Notes: a model not told the origin generated them from the letters alone. A DNA stretch of 55,458 nucleotides from Mycobacterium pinniadriaticum (GCF_026242045.1 NZ_JAPJDO010000036.1:1-55458), one strand, 5' to 3'. Shown: positions 43,352-52,489, numbered from the stretch's first letter. Numbers and translations: made by a program.

Positions 43352-44116
43352 CTAGAAGGGAGTGCGGGCCAACCAGGTGTCCCAGACCTCCGGGGCACCG
43401 AACACCTCCAGGCCTTCCTGCGCGGCGGTGCGTCGACGCACGACGGCCAGCAGCAGGCTGCGGGCGGGCCCCCGCAGCGCCGCGGTGGCCTTGCCGTGTT
43501 CGTGGTCGAGCGCGATGCCGTCGAGGCGCCCCAGGATGGTCCACTCTCCGGCCTCTCCGAGGCCGGGGTCGGTGGCGTGCAGATGCAGTGACTGTCCGTC
43601 CCCCAGCGGGCGATCGCCGCCGGCGGGGCCCTCCTCGTCGGCCTGGATCACCACCCGCTCCAGCCACTCGGTGATCGCGTCGGCCGCGATGGCCGGATCG
43701 ACGTCGAAATGGCTGCCCAGCGCGATCGCGGCGTCGGCCCGATGGACCACGACCTCGTGCAGGCGTCGCCGGATCCACCATTCGGCGGGCCGCGGGCCCA
43801 GGAAGGTCCAGACCGGGGTGTCGGCGCCGGTCGCCGCCACCGCGTCGATGAGCTGTTGAGCCCCGGCGTTCAGCCACGCGATCTCGTTGTCCCGGCCGGC
43901 TGGCGGCTTGCCGTCGGCGACGGTACGCGGGTCGATGAAGTCCATCGACTGCTCGGCGACGATCTGGGCGCACCACCGGTCGCCGCGGCCGACGTGGCGC
44001 ATCAGCTGCTCGAGCGTCCACTCCGGGCAGGTCGGCACCGGAGTCGACAGATCGGCGTCACGGAGCAGGTCGGCGAATGCCGCGGTTTCGGCGATCAGTG
44101 CCGTCGCAAAGTCCAC
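43352..44116 (-). CDS. Maleylpyruvate isomerase-family mycothiol-dependent protein
   Basis: The product has 254 residues. A DinB-like helical bundle begins ETAAFADLLRDADLSTPVPT, CPEWTLEQLMRHVGRG, then HEVVVHRADAAIAL, with metal-ligand histidines. The C-terminal ~90 residues are an MDMPI_C-type domain. GTG 44116 is 7 nt after TAAGTT (44124-44129, minus strand), a leaderless promoter. Substrate unknown. Confidence 0.83.
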   Translation of the reverse strand: MDFATALIAETAAFADLLRDADLSTPVPTCPEWTLEQLMRHVGRGDRWCAQIVAEQSMDFIDPRTVADGKPPAGRDNEIAWLNAGAQQLIDAVAATGADTPVWTFLGPRPAEWWIRRRLHEVVVHRADAAIALGSHFDVDPAIAADAITEWLERVVIQADEEGPAGGDRPLGDGQSLHLHATDPGLGEAGEWTILGRLDGIALDHEHGKATAALRGPARSLLLAVVRRRTAAQEGLEVFGAPEVWDTWLARTPF

Positions 44117-44126
44117 GCGATCGAAC

Positions 44127-45455
44127 TTACGTCACCACCGGCCGGCCCAGGGCATGAACCTTCCATCCCGCATCTGCCCAGCGTGCGGTGTCAAGGCAAT
44201 TGCGGCCGTCGACAATGACTCTGACGCGAACGGTCTGCGCCAGTTCGTCGGGGTCGAGGTCGACGAACTCCTGCCATTCGGTCAGCACCAGCACCGCATC
44301 GGCCCGGTCGCAGGCCTCCAGCGCCGAGGTCGAGTAGTTGAGCGTCGGGAAGAGCCGCTGCGAGTTCTCCATCGCCTTCGGGTCGTAGACGTTGACGGTG
44401 GCGCCGTTGAGTTGCAGCAGGCCGGCGACGTTGAGCGCCGGGGAATCCCTTACGTCGTCGGATTCGGGTTTGAACGCCGCGCCCAGCACGGCGACGTTGG
44501 CGCCGAGCAGCGAGCCACCGCAGGCGGTGGTGGCCAACTCGACCATCCGGGTGCGCCGGCGCATGTTGATGCTGTCCACCTCGCGGAGGAAGGTCAGCGC
44601 GTGGTTGGCGCCGAGTTCGCCGGCGCGGGCCATGAAGGCGCGGATGTCCTTGGGCAGGCAGCCGCCGCCAAAGCCCAGTCCCGCGTTGAGGAATCGGCGA
44701 CCGATGCGCGGGTCGTAACCCAGCGCATCGGCCAGGACGCGAACGTCGGCGCCGGCGGCCTCGCACACCTCGGAGATGGCGTTGATGAACGAGATCTTGG
44801 TGGCCAGAAAGGCATTCGCGGAGACCTTCACCAGCTCGGCGGTCTGCAGGTCGGTCAGCAGGAAGGGAATGTCCTCGGCGAGCAGCGGTGCGTACAGCTC
44901 CCGCAACACCGATTCGGCGCGCGCCGAATCGGGCTGCACGCCAACCACGATGCGGTCCGGATGCAGGGTGTCCTGTACCGCGAAGCCCTCGCGCAGGAAT
45001 TCCGGATTCCAGGCGATCTCGACGTCCACACCGTCACGCGTCAGCGACCGTGCGCGGCGGCTCAGGTCGGCGGCCGTGCCCACCGGGACCGTGGACTTGC
45101 CCACGATCACCGCCGACCGGATCAGCCGTGGCACCAACTGGTCGATGACGGCGTTCACGTGACGCAGGTCCGCGCCGTATTCGCCCTTCTTCTGCGGCGT
45201 TCCGACGCCGAGAAAATGCACGTCGGCGAAATCGGCTGCCACGTCATAGTCGGTGGTGAACTGCAGGCGACCAGCAGCGAGGTTGTCCTGCAACATCTTT
45301 GCCAGTCCGGGTTCGTAGAACGGGATGTCGCCGGAGGACAGTTTGGCGATCTTGCCGGGGTCGATGTCGATCCCGACGACGTCATGACCCAGTTCGGCCA
45401 TGCCGGCGGCGTGGGTGGCGCCCAGATAGCCGGTGCCGAAGACGGTGCATCGCAT
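44127..45455 (-). CDS. udgA: UDP-glucose 6-dehydrogenase
   Basis: The product has 442 residues. It oxidises UDP-glucose to UDP-glucuronate with 2 NAD+. Rossmann start FGTGYLGATHAAGMAELGHD, catalytic-Cys region LGFGGGCLPKDIRAF, and C-terminal motif GAAFKPESDDVRDSPAL. ATG 45455 has GAGGG upstream; the frame to 45479 adds eight unsupported residues. M. tuberculosis udgA lies next to dcd; here the proline-rich gene at 45536-47323 is between them. Confidence 0.93.
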   Translation of the reverse strand: MRCTVFGTGYLGATHAAGMAELGHDVVGIDIDPGKIAKLSSGDIPFYEPGLAKMLQDNLAAGRLQFTTDYDVAADFADVHFLGVGTPQKKGEYGADLRHVNAVIDQLVPRLIRSAVIVGKSTVPVGTAADLSRRARSLTRDGVDVEIAWNPEFLREGFAVQDTLHPDRIVVGVQPDSARAESVLRELYAPLLAEDIPFLLTDLQTAELVKVSANAFLATKISFINAISEVCEAAGADVRVLADALGYDPRIGRRFLNAGLGFGGGCLPKDIRAFMARAGELGANHALTFLREVDSINMRRRTRMVELATTACGGSLLGANVAVLGAAFKPESDDVRDSPALNVAGLLQLNGATVNVYDPKAMENSQRLFPTLNYSTSALEACDRADAVLVLTEWQEFVDLDPDELAQTVRVRVIVDGRNCLDTARWADAGWKVHALGRPVVT

Positions 45456-45535
45456 ACTGCCCTCTATAGGCAGCCGCAATGAGCTAACCGCGTCGCGACA
45501 CTGAGCGTGAGGCTAACGGCCGGTGAACTCGGCCC

Positions 45536-47323
45536 TCAGTGGCCGAAACTGGGCCACGGCCACATCGGGCTGCCCGAACCCCGGCCCGAGCTGCCCGACC
45601 CGCTGGAGTGGGAGCCGCTCGACCCAGAACTCGAACTGGACCCGCCCGAGCTGGACCCACCCGAGCTGGAGCCGCCGTAGCCGCCGGAGCCCGAGCTGCT
45701 GGAGCCTGAACCACTGGAACCCGAGCCGTACCCGCCGCTCGATCCGGCCGCGGGGCTGGGATAGCTCGGCACCTCGGTGACGGGCGCCGAGGGAGATGAC
45801 GGCTGCTGCGAGGGCGACGACGGCTCCTGCGGCGACGAGGGCTCCTGCGGCGAGGAGGGCTCCTGCGGCGAGGAGGGCTCCTGCGGCGAGGAGGGCTCCT
45901 GGGGCGAGGAGGGTTCCTGGGGCGAGGAGGGTTCCTGGGGCGAGGAGGGACTCGACGGGTACTCGTGCTGTCGCGGTGGACGCAGGAACGGCGGAATCAG
46001 GTTGCGCGGCAGCACCACGACCGGTGGTGGAAGGACCGGGACCGGAATCACCGGGGCGATCACGGGTGCCGGCGCCGGGGCCGGCGCTACCGGAGCGGGC
46101 GCCGGGGCCTCAGGTGCCGGCGCGGGTGCCGCGGGTGCGGGCACGGGCGCCTGCGGCGGCGGGGTCACGTACACCGTGCGCGGTGCCTGCTGAACCACGG
46201 GTACCGGCTCCGGGATGGTGTCGGGCACCGACGGGGTGGACGGCGGTGGCGGCGCCGCTTCGGGAGCGGGCGTCTGGCTGCTGGGAACGATCACGCTCTC
46301 GGCCGGGTTGGGCCGTTGATCGACGGTCGGGCGGATGCTGACCGCCAGCGAGATCACCAACGCCACCACACCGACCACGAAGATGGACGTCAGCGCGCTT
46401 CCGACCAGCAGGAACGGCTTGCGACCCGGCTCGTCGGGGGCGAAGTCGAGTTCGGCGGGCACCGAGTCGTAGCCGAGATCCCCGTCCGGGTCGTCGGGAA
46501 CCTCGCTGTAGCCCAGCGGGGCCATGTAGCCGGCGGCGGCCATCTGGGTTCCGGCTTCCGACATCTCGGTGGCCGCGCCCGCGGGGTAGACCTTGCCGGC
46601 AGTGGTGCCGTCGGGATCCCGCGCGTAGCCGAGTCCGACCGTCGAGGCTTCGTAGCGGGGTGTGGCCGCCGAGGCCAGCGCCGCACCGCGCGCCAGTGCC
46701 AATTCGGCCTCGTCGGGCGCGTGCACGGGCAGCGTGGTGCTCAGCGAGAGCTGCGACTTGACCGCGGCGACGTCGACGCCGGCACCCAGAACGAACAGGC
46801 CCTGCGGCGGCTGGTCGAGGGCTTCCAGGTCGGCGATCATGCGCTGCAGTTCGGCCACCGCGTCCGGGGCGTGCAGGCTCTCGGTCTGCACCTTGACGAT
46901 CGCGCCGCTGGCGGTCTCCACCACCGACACGGTCGCGGTGTCGCGCTCCAGGAACATCAGCGCCGTGCGGTCGTAGCCGACGGCCTGACCGACCGCCTGG
47001 GCCAGCGCGCCCGCGGCGTGCAGTTCGGACACCAGGACCACGTCGTCGATCCGGTGAGCCTTGAGCGCGTCGCGCAGCCCGGCCGCCGCGGTGTGGTCGG
47101 TCCACGCGACGCCGGTGGAAACCAGGCGGTGCCCACCTTCGGTGGCGCTCTCGCGGGTACCGAGGATCGCCGCGACCACTTGGTCGGCCACGGTTTGCGC
47201 GCCTTCGCCGGTCACGATGTCGAAGGTGTCTTTGTCGACGGTCACGCCGTCGGCTTTCTCGCCTTCGACCAGCACCATGCGGACCGTCGTTGGCGTCATG
47301 GACACACCGAGTGCGATGTCCAC
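45536..47323 (-). CDS. Membrane protein with actin-like N-terminus and Pro/Gly/Ser-rich repeat tail
   Basis: The product has 595 residues. The N-terminal ~240 residues (ALGVSMTPTTVRMVLVEGEK, VVLVSELHAAGALAQAVGQA, LFVLGAGVDVAAV, LALARGAALASAAT) resemble an actin/Hsp70-like fold that has lost its phosphate motifs (DUF7159-type domain). A single helix (LTSIFVVGVVALVISLAV) follows, then about 250 residues of Pro/Ala, SSPQEP repeats and Gly/Ser. M. tuberculosis Rv0312 has similar composition. GTG 47323 has GGAGGGG at good spacing. Function unknown. Confidence 0.75.
   Translation of the reverse strand: MDIALGVSMTPTTVRMVLVEGEKADGVTVDKDTFDIVTGEGAQTVADQVVAAILGTRESATEGGHRLVSTGVAWTDHTAAAGLRDALKAHRIDDVVLVSELHAAGALAQAVGQAVGYDRTALMFLERDTATVSVVETASGAIVKVQTESLHAPDAVAELQRMIADLEALDQPPQGLFVLGAGVDVAAVKSQLSLSTTLPVHAPDEAELALARGAALASAATPRYEASTVGLGYARDPDGTTAGKVYPAGAATEMSEAGTQMAAAGYMAPLGYSEVPDDPDGDLGYDSVPAELDFAPDEPGRKPFLLVGSALTSIFVVGVVALVISLAVSIRPTVDQRPNPAESVIVPSSQTPAPEAAPPPPSTPSVPDTIPEPVPVVQQAPRTVYVTPPPQAPVPAPAAPAPAPEAPAPAPVAPAPAPAPVIAPVIPVPVLPPPVVVLPRNLIPPFLRPPRQHEYPSSPSSPQEPSSPQEPSSPQEPSSPQEPSSPQEPSSPQEPSSPQEPSSPSQQPSSPSAPVTEVPSYPSPAAGSSGGYGSGSSGSGSSSSGSGGYGGSSSGGSSSGGSSSSSGSSGSHSSGSGSSGRGSGSPMWPWPSFGH
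45822..45947 (-). repeat. 18-bp tandem repeat, seven units
   Basis: GGCTCCTGCGGCGAGGAG and near-copies recur seven times with an exact 18-bp period, coding for SPQEPS units. Three units are identical; the last ones share TGGGG or GGTT variants, so expansion happened in steps. Copy number probably varies between strains. Confidence 0.9.
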
Positions 47324-47480
47324 TACCCCTCCAAGGTTGTTTGCTGGATCACCCCGACCCGCTGCTGCACTCCACCCTGCCAGAGCCGCTCGACTAGAAA
47401 GTTCATCGCCGCAGGTAGCGGCGCCGTTACAGCCGAACGGGTTAGCTGGTGAGTGCTGGCCGACCCCTGGTGGTTCGAGG

Positions 47481-48062
47481 CTACCCGCCCGGCCGGGACT
47501 GGATGAAGTTCTGATACGAACGCGATGGAGTGGGTCCGCGCTGGCCCTGGTACTTCGAGCCGACGCGGGTGCTGCCGTACGGGTGTTCGGCCGGACTGGT
47601 CAACCGGAGCAGACACAGCTGGCCGATCTTCATCCCCGGCCACAGCGTGATCGGCAGGTTGGCGACGTTCGACAACTCCAGGGTGATGTGCCCGGAGAAG
47701 CCGGGGTCGATGAAACCGGCGGTGGAGTGGGTCAGCAGGCCCAACCGGCCCAGGGACGACTTGCCTTCCAGCCGGCCGGCGAGGTCGTCGGGCAGGGTGC
47801 AGCACTCCAGCGTCGAGCCGAGGACGAACTCACCGGGATGCAGCACGAACGGTTCCCCGTCATCGGGCTCGACCAGGCTGGTCAGTTCATCCTGCTGTTT
47901 GGCGGGGTCGATGTGGGTGTAGCGGGTGTTGTTGAAGACCCGGAACAGGCTGTCCAGCCGGACGTCCACGCTCGACGGCTGCACGAGGGTGTCGTCGAAC
48001 GGGTCGATGCCCAGTCGTCCGTCGGCGATGGCGGCACGGATATCACGATCGGAGAGCAGCAC
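47481..48062 (-). CDS. dcd: dCTP deaminase
   Basis: The product has 193 residues (190 in M. tuberculosis). Motifs are LLSDRDIRAAI, QPSSVDVRL, the conserved EGKSSLGRLG, HSTAGFIDPGFSGHITLEL, PGMKIGQLC and YGSTRVGSKYQGQRG at the end. Actinobacterial Dcd makes dUMP from dCTP, combining deaminase and dUTPase steps. GTG 48062 is 6 nt after TACGCT (minus strand), leaderless. The frame to 48269 overlaps the glucanase gene and is rejected. Confidence 0.94.
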   Translation of the reverse strand: MLLSDRDIRAAIADGRLGIDPFDDTLVQPSSVDVRLDSLFRVFNNTRYTHIDPAKQQDELTSLVEPDDGEPFVLHPGEFVLGSTLECCTLPDDLAGRLEGKSSLGRLGLLTHSTAGFIDPGFSGHITLELSNVANLPITLWPGMKIGQLCLLRLTSPAEHPYGSTRVGSKYQGQRGPTPSRSYQNFIQSRPGG

Positions 48063-48082
48063 GCGACGAGCGTATAGCCGCG

Positions 48083-49978
48083 TCAGTTGATCGCGATGGT
48101 GACCACGTCCGGTGGCAGCGAATTGTTGAGGATCAGCACCGAACTCTGGTTGTTCACGTCGTCGTAGGGGAAGCCGTAGTTCTTGCCGTCGAGGCCGAGT
48201 TCGTGGAAAACCTGCGCGTAGGCGTTGGACTTCACGTCGGCGGGATAGTAGGCCGTGGCGTCGTCCCACAGGTCGGGCGACGCTGCCACCCCGCGGTTGA
48301 AGGCGGCGTCGAGTTGGGCCAGGAACGCGCCCTGCTCGTGGGTCCCGACGAACGGGCCGTCGCCGGCGAAGACCTGTGCGGTGGTGGGCTTGTCCATCAC
48401 GTAGCTGCCCGAGACACCGGCGGGGTTGAGGGCGGTCACGGTGTAGGCAAACCGGTTGTCCGCGTCGACCTGCCCGGTCACCGTGTAGGTACCGGGGGAG
48501 GTGAAGGTGAAGGTGTCGGTTCGGTACTTCGTCCAGAAGGCGTCGATCGGTTCATCGAGGTAGGTGGCCAGACCCCCGGGTTGCGTCGAGCGGGGCGAGG
48601 CGATCCGCAGCGGGTTGCCCTGGGTGTCGGAGATGACGAGCTGCTGGAACTCCGCGGGTACCGAGCTCTGGTAGGTGCTGAAGACCTGGTCTCGTCCGAC
48701 GGCGGTGCCGCGGGTCGCTGAGAATCCGCTGGAGGCCTGCACGACGGTGAAGCTCAACGGCAGTCCGAACTGGTCGACCTGGGTGGTGTTGCCGCCGAAG
48801 GGCACCGCCCCGTATGCGTAGCTGAGCTCGAACCAGTCGTAGACGGTGTCGTAGTTGGGGTTGGTGACGCCGACCGGGTCCGGCACGGTCCAGCCGGTGT
48901 TGTCTGTGCTGATGGCGATGTAGAGCGGTTGGTCCACCGAGACGTAGATCCGGGCGCCCTGGAGTTCGGGCGGGATCCGCAGGTTCCCGGCCTCGTCGAG
49001 GGTGTAGGACATGTTGGCGTAGTTGACGCCGTCCTTGACCAGATGCCCCGGTGCATTGGCGTCGTCATGGTTGATCGCGTGCGCGGTGCCGTTCTGGTCG
49101 ACCCAGGCCCACTGGTTCTTGGACGTCTGGCCGATCGCGAAGACGTAGAGCTGGTTGCTCTGATACGGCGAGTTGTTGACGAAGTCGACCGGGAACGTCC
49201 CCGCCGAGTATGGCTCGACGGCGACGGTGAGTGTGCCGGTGGCGGTGTGTCCGCTGGAGCCCAGCAAGCCGAACGTCACCAGGTTCAGCAGGCCGGACAG
49301 GCCGTGGATGTGTGGCGGGCTCCAGAGGTCCGAGGTGGTGACTTGGAAGGTATCGGAATACGGGGTGGCGCCGTCCCAGCTGCCCGGTGGAGTGTAGGTG
49401 GCATTGCTGCCGGAAATGCTGAGAGTCCCTCCGGCCGTGCCGATTCCGCTGTCCTGGCCGTGGATGCCGTAGACCAGGTGCCGGCCTTCGGTGTCGAGGC
49501 CGCCGAGCGCGAACGGGGTGCTGGTCTCGCCTGCGTCGAGTGCTTCGGAGTGGGTCTGCGCCGGGAATGTCGGCGACGCGGCGTCGAAGGTGCGCTGCAA
49601 CCAGTCGCAGATGGATTGCCCGATCGAGCGCAGCGAGGTGGGACTGGCCGCCGCTTTGGGCACGGTCACACGGGCGGGGCCGGACACCGCCGGCAGTGCG
49701 ACGGTGACCGTCCTGGCCCGAACCACTCCGGCCATGCGGTTTCCGGTGGCGGCCGCCCTGGTGTGGCCGGTAGCTCGGGCGCTGGTACCCGTCGCCTTGC
49801 GGGTCTCCCCCGCGCTTTGCCGGCCGGGGCTCGAGTCTCGTGCCGACGACGATTTGCTAGGCGTGTGGGCGCTGGAGAGCTCGGCAGAACTGATGGCCGG
49901 GCTGGCCAGCAGGGCGGCACCGATACCGCCGGCCACCGCCAATGCTCCGACCCACCCGAGGTGCGCGGCCCACTTCAT
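48083..49978 (-). CDS. Secreted beta-1,3-glucanase-like protein (GH64 type)
   Basis: The product has 631 residues: signal (LGWVGALAVAGGIGAALLAS), a Ser/Ala/Arg/Lys-rich linker to about 110, a ~130-residue beta-rich domain (GGTLSISGSNATYTPPGSWD), then a GH64/thaumatin-like domain (FPVDFVNNSPYQSNQLYVFA, WAWVDQNGTAHAINHDDA, YDWFELSYAYG). GH64 enzymes cut laminarin-type beta-1,3-glucans. ATG 49978 is chosen before the signal; weak GGAAT upstream. The linker is like that of the secreted hydrolase at 10326. Confidence 0.75.
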   Translation of the reverse strand: MKWAAHLGWVGALAVAGGIGAALLASPAISSAELSSAHTPSKSSSARDSSPGRQSAGETRKATGTSARATGHTRAAATGNRMAGVVRARTVTVALPAVSGPARVTVPKAAASPTSLRSIGQSICDWLQRTFDAASPTFPAQTHSEALDAGETSTPFALGGLDTEGRHLVYGIHGQDSGIGTAGGTLSISGSNATYTPPGSWDGATPYSDTFQVTTSDLWSPPHIHGLSGLLNLVTFGLLGSSGHTATGTLTVAVEPYSAGTFPVDFVNNSPYQSNQLYVFAIGQTSKNQWAWVDQNGTAHAINHDDANAPGHLVKDGVNYANMSYTLDEAGNLRIPPELQGARIYVSVDQPLYIAISTDNTGWTVPDPVGVTNPNYDTVYDWFELSYAYGAVPFGGNTTQVDQFGLPLSFTVVQASSGFSATRGTAVGRDQVFSTYQSSVPAEFQQLVISDTQGNPLRIASPRSTQPGGLATYLDEPIDAFWTKYRTDTFTFTSPGTYTVTGQVDADNRFAYTVTALNPAGVSGSYVMDKPTTAQVFAGDGPFVGTHEQGAFLAQLDAAFNRGVAASPDLWDDATAYYPADVKSNAYAQVFHELGLDGKNYGFPYDDVNNQSSVLILNNSLPPDVVTIAIN

Positions 49979-50190
49979 CTGATTCCGTTCGCCGTGGCTA
50001 GATGTCGTCACAGTACGCTGGAAACCGTTTGCTGGTGAGCGCATTGGGCAGCTGATTCCGAACCTTCATCGGGCCGTTGGATTCGGGTGGCGCGAAGGCC
50101 GGGCTTGGCCCGATTGTCGGTTTGCTGCTCGCCCTGCGCGCGTACAGTCGCTTCCGCCGGTTGCGCAGGGTGCTAACGTCTGTGTCCACC

Positions 50191-50264
50191 GCCGATGTAG
50201 TTCAATGGCAGAACATCAGCTTCCCAAGCTGAATACGCGGGTTCGATTCCCGTCATCGGCTCCA
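50191..50264 (+). tRNA. tRNA-Gly (anticodon CCC)
   Basis: GCCGATG (50191-50197) pairs perfectly with CATCGGC; the anticodon stem TCAGC/GCTGA holds loop TTCCCAA, so the anticodon is CCC (glycine). The T-arm GCGGGTTCGATTCCCGT is normal. CCA is encoded at 50262-50264. The 3' half from 50221 is also attL of the island that follows. A possible -10 is TAACGT (50174-50179). Confidence 0.95.
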
Positions 50265-50267
50265 CGT
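50221..50267 (+). repeat. attL: 47-bp direct repeat (tRNA 3' half)
   Basis: Identical to 55034-55080. It starts at the anticodon loop TTCCCAA, where tyrosine integrases usually cross over, and runs three bases past the CCA end. The tRNA gene is kept whole on this side. Confidence 0.93.
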
Positions 50268-50310
50268 CTCACCTGCGACAACACCTTTCGAACGGTGTTC
50301 GATCAGCTCC

Positions 50311-50333
50311 CCGATGTCACCCGTTGTCACGAC
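50311..50333 (-). repeat. Candidate integrase arm sites, left
   Basis: CCGATGTCAC (50311-50320) is followed directly by CCGTTGTCACGAC (50321-50333). The 13-base CCGTTGTCACGAC also occurs at 54915-54927 inside the other end, again as the second of two tandem copies. They overlap the integrase stop codon. Confidence 0.6.
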
Positions 50334-50469
50334 TCGCGTCGAACGGACGGTCGAGAACGGCACCGGCCAGCTTCAGCGCATCGTCCTGGCTGTGTGCGTA
50401 GAGCCGCATCGTCAACGTCGCGTCCTTGTGGCCGATCCAGGCGGCGATCACCGCGACCGTGGCGATGTG
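50317..50469 (-). pseudogene. Tyrosine integrase, C-terminal remnant
   Basis: About 50 residues are left: HIATVAVIAAWIGHKDATLT then MRLYAHSQDDALKLAGAVL. This is the end of a phage-type integrase, with the GHKD motif and the nucleophile Tyr (RLYAH). Upstream the similarity stops in C/G-rich junk (MGGGGLGI...), so the catalytic Arg and most of the gene are gone. The gene end beside the att site is the usual layout. Confidence 0.82.
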
Positions 50470-50621
50470 GAACGCGCACTCGATCAGGATGCCCAGACCC
50501 CCTCCCCCCACCCCACACAGGCAGTCGGCACGGACTGCTGATTTTCCTGCGTACGCCTTTGAGTGCGTGGCGTGTGCGCTGGGAGTGATACCTCTCGCGC
50601 GGACCGCCGTGCCTAGTCGTG

Positions 50622-50673
50622 ACTATAAATTTCAGCGATGGAATTATAGGAAACGGGGATTTACTATAAATCT
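50622..50673. promoter_or_regulatory. AT-rich repeats upstream of fic
   Basis: ACTATAAAT occurs at 50622-50630 and 50663-50671 (41-bp period, about four helical turns). The second is part of the palindrome GATTTA-CTA-TAAATC (50658-50672). The block is far more AT-rich than its surroundings. It may be an operator for the Fic protein, whose C-terminus looks like a winged helix. TATAGT at 50718-50723 could be the -10. Confidence 0.45.
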
Positions 50674-50743
50674 AAGCGGTCGTCTTGAGTGATCCTATAG
50701 AAGTCCGGAGGAGCGCTATAGTTTGCGCGCGAAAGGTATAAAA

Positions 50744-51919
50744 GTGCAGGTAGATGTATTCCAGAGGTCGCCAGTGGGTCGACTCGTACCCATCTCTGGC
50801 CACGATGCCTACCTCGGGCGCGACTACACGCATGTGGCCTTCGTACCGGACCCACTACCCGATAACGTTCGGCTCTCGATGGCGACCCACAAGATCGCGA
50901 GCGACGCGAGCATGTCGGTAGGCCGACTCGACTTCGCCGTCAAACGACTTCCGGACCCAAGCCTTCTGGTTCGCCCAGCGCTGCGCCGAGAAGCTCAGAG
51001 CACATCGGCTCTTGAAGGGACCTACGCAACACTGGATGAGCTGCTAGAAGCGGACTACGTAGACGAGGCGAACCGAAGGGCCGAGGTTAGAGAGGTCCTC
51101 AACTACGTTCGCGCCGCAGAAAAGGGCTTGCGGTACATAGAACGAAAGCCGATCTGTCTCAACGTGATAGCTCCCCTTCAGAAGATCCTCGTGAGGGGTA
51201 CACGTGGCGATAGCTACGACAGCGGTCGGTTGCGTGAAACGAACGTCTATATCGGCGAGCGCAGCCTCGGCATCGAGGCCGCTCGTTTCGTACCCCCACC
51301 AGCGGGCGATGAGCTAGCTCTGGGTGTATCCGCGTGGGAGAAGTGGATTCACCGGGAAGACGACTTGCCTCTGCTTGTCAAGATCGCGATGGCTCACTAT
51401 CAGTTCGAGACGCTTCATCCCTTCTCTGATGGGAACGGTCGTCTTGGCCGACTAATCATCGCTTTGCAACTGGTCACTGCAGGGGCCTTGACCTACCCGG
51501 TCCTCAACATCTCGCAGTGGCTGGAACAGCGTAAGGACGAATACAAGGACGCGTTGTTGGCGATTAGCAGGACGGGAGACTTTGATCCCTGGGTCGCGTT
51601 CTTCTGCGAGGCCGTCCACCACCAGGCCGAAGATGGCGTGGCGCGTATCGAAGAGCTGCTCGAATTCCAACTTGAACTCCGACAACGCCTGGCCGACATC
51701 CGTGCTCGTGGGGTCGTTAACAACATCGCTGAGAGTCTGCTCGGCTATCCGGTGATCACAATTTCTCGTGCTGCAGAGTTGCATCACGTGACATATCCAC
51801 CGGCGAGCAATGCCATCGAAACGCTAGTTCGACTTGGAGTTCTCCGGGAGTCAACGGGTCAGCAATACGGTCGTGTGTACGTTTGTGATCGGATCCGGGC
51901 CATTCTCAACCGCTCCTGA
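50744..51919 (+). CDS. Fic-family protein (class II, N-terminal inhibitory motif)
   Basis: The product has 391 residues. It has the inhibitory helix TSALEG (T/S-xxx-E-G, about 87-92), flap region ARFVPPPAGDE, and the full Fic motif HPFSDGNGRLGR (about 225-236). The C-terminal winged helix reads ISRAAELHHVTYPPASNAIE. Fic enzymes transfer AMP (or other groups) to Tyr/Thr/Ser; class II forms are self-inhibited and need no separate antitoxin. GTG 50744 has AAAGG 7 nt upstream and fits the family start; TTG 50723 after GGAGGAG is possible. Codon use is less GC-rich than the core genes, so it is probably foreign. Confidence 0.88.
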   Translation: MQVDVFQRSPVGRLVPISGHDAYLGRDYTHVAFVPDPLPDNVRLSMATHKIASDASMSVGRLDFAVKRLPDPSLLVRPALRREAQSTSALEGTYATLDELLEADYVDEANRRAEVREVLNYVRAAEKGLRYIERKPICLNVIAPLQKILVRGTRGDSYDSGRLRETNVYIGERSLGIEAARFVPPPAGDELALGVSAWEKWIHREDDLPLLVKIAMAHYQFETLHPFSDGNGRLGRLIIALQLVTAGALTYPVLNISQWLEQRKDEYKDALLAISRTGDFDPWVAFFCEAVHHQAEDGVARIEELLEFQLELRQRLADIRARGVVNNIAESLLGYPVITISRAAELHHVTYPPASNAIETLVRLGVLRESTGQQYGRVYVCDRIRAILNRS

Positions 51920-52489
51920 TGAGATGCTGTCGGGCCTCGTAGTGCCGGTTCTACCCTGAGCCCCCGCTCCCGATGGTGAACTTGCCGCACCGATCCTGGA
52001 AAAACACAGGAGTGGATTCTCCGAGCAGAGGTCCAGTGGGCGCAGAATGCGGGCTGTGGAGCTTGTGGATATTCGACGCCGGGCGTTAGCTCCGCGTCGT
52101 GGCGATGTGGTGGCGTCCGGCCAGGCGGGTGCCGTTGTTGCCTGCGCGCCGTGATGACGGGCAGCGGCTGGCGAGATGCCTGGCGGGTGGCTCTGCGCCG
52201 GGCCCTACAGATCGGGCAGTCGGCGAACGGGACGCTGAAAGTGTCGCCCGGCGACGGCTCAGTACTCGTCGGGGAGCTGACGCTGCCGGATCTGGAGCTG
52301 TGGCTCGGGCTGACTGTCCATGGCCATGAGAAAGTCCCCAGTGGTGGCCAGTAGGAAGTCCCCGCTGGTGGCCATGTAGAAGTCCCCACTCCTTTGCAGG
52401 GGTTCGTCGTGTCATTTCCGGGAGCTGTGGGCCTGGGCGGTGACGGTGATAGCGCCAACTGTCACCTGAACACCGCCCAGGGAGCTCTA

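Noticed and set aside
45822..45947. CRISPR array
   Set aside because: The 18-bp units are directly adjacent without spacers and code for a protein repeat.
51920..52153. A gene between fic and the split small ORF
   Set aside because: Only short frames without ribosome sites or motifs are present.
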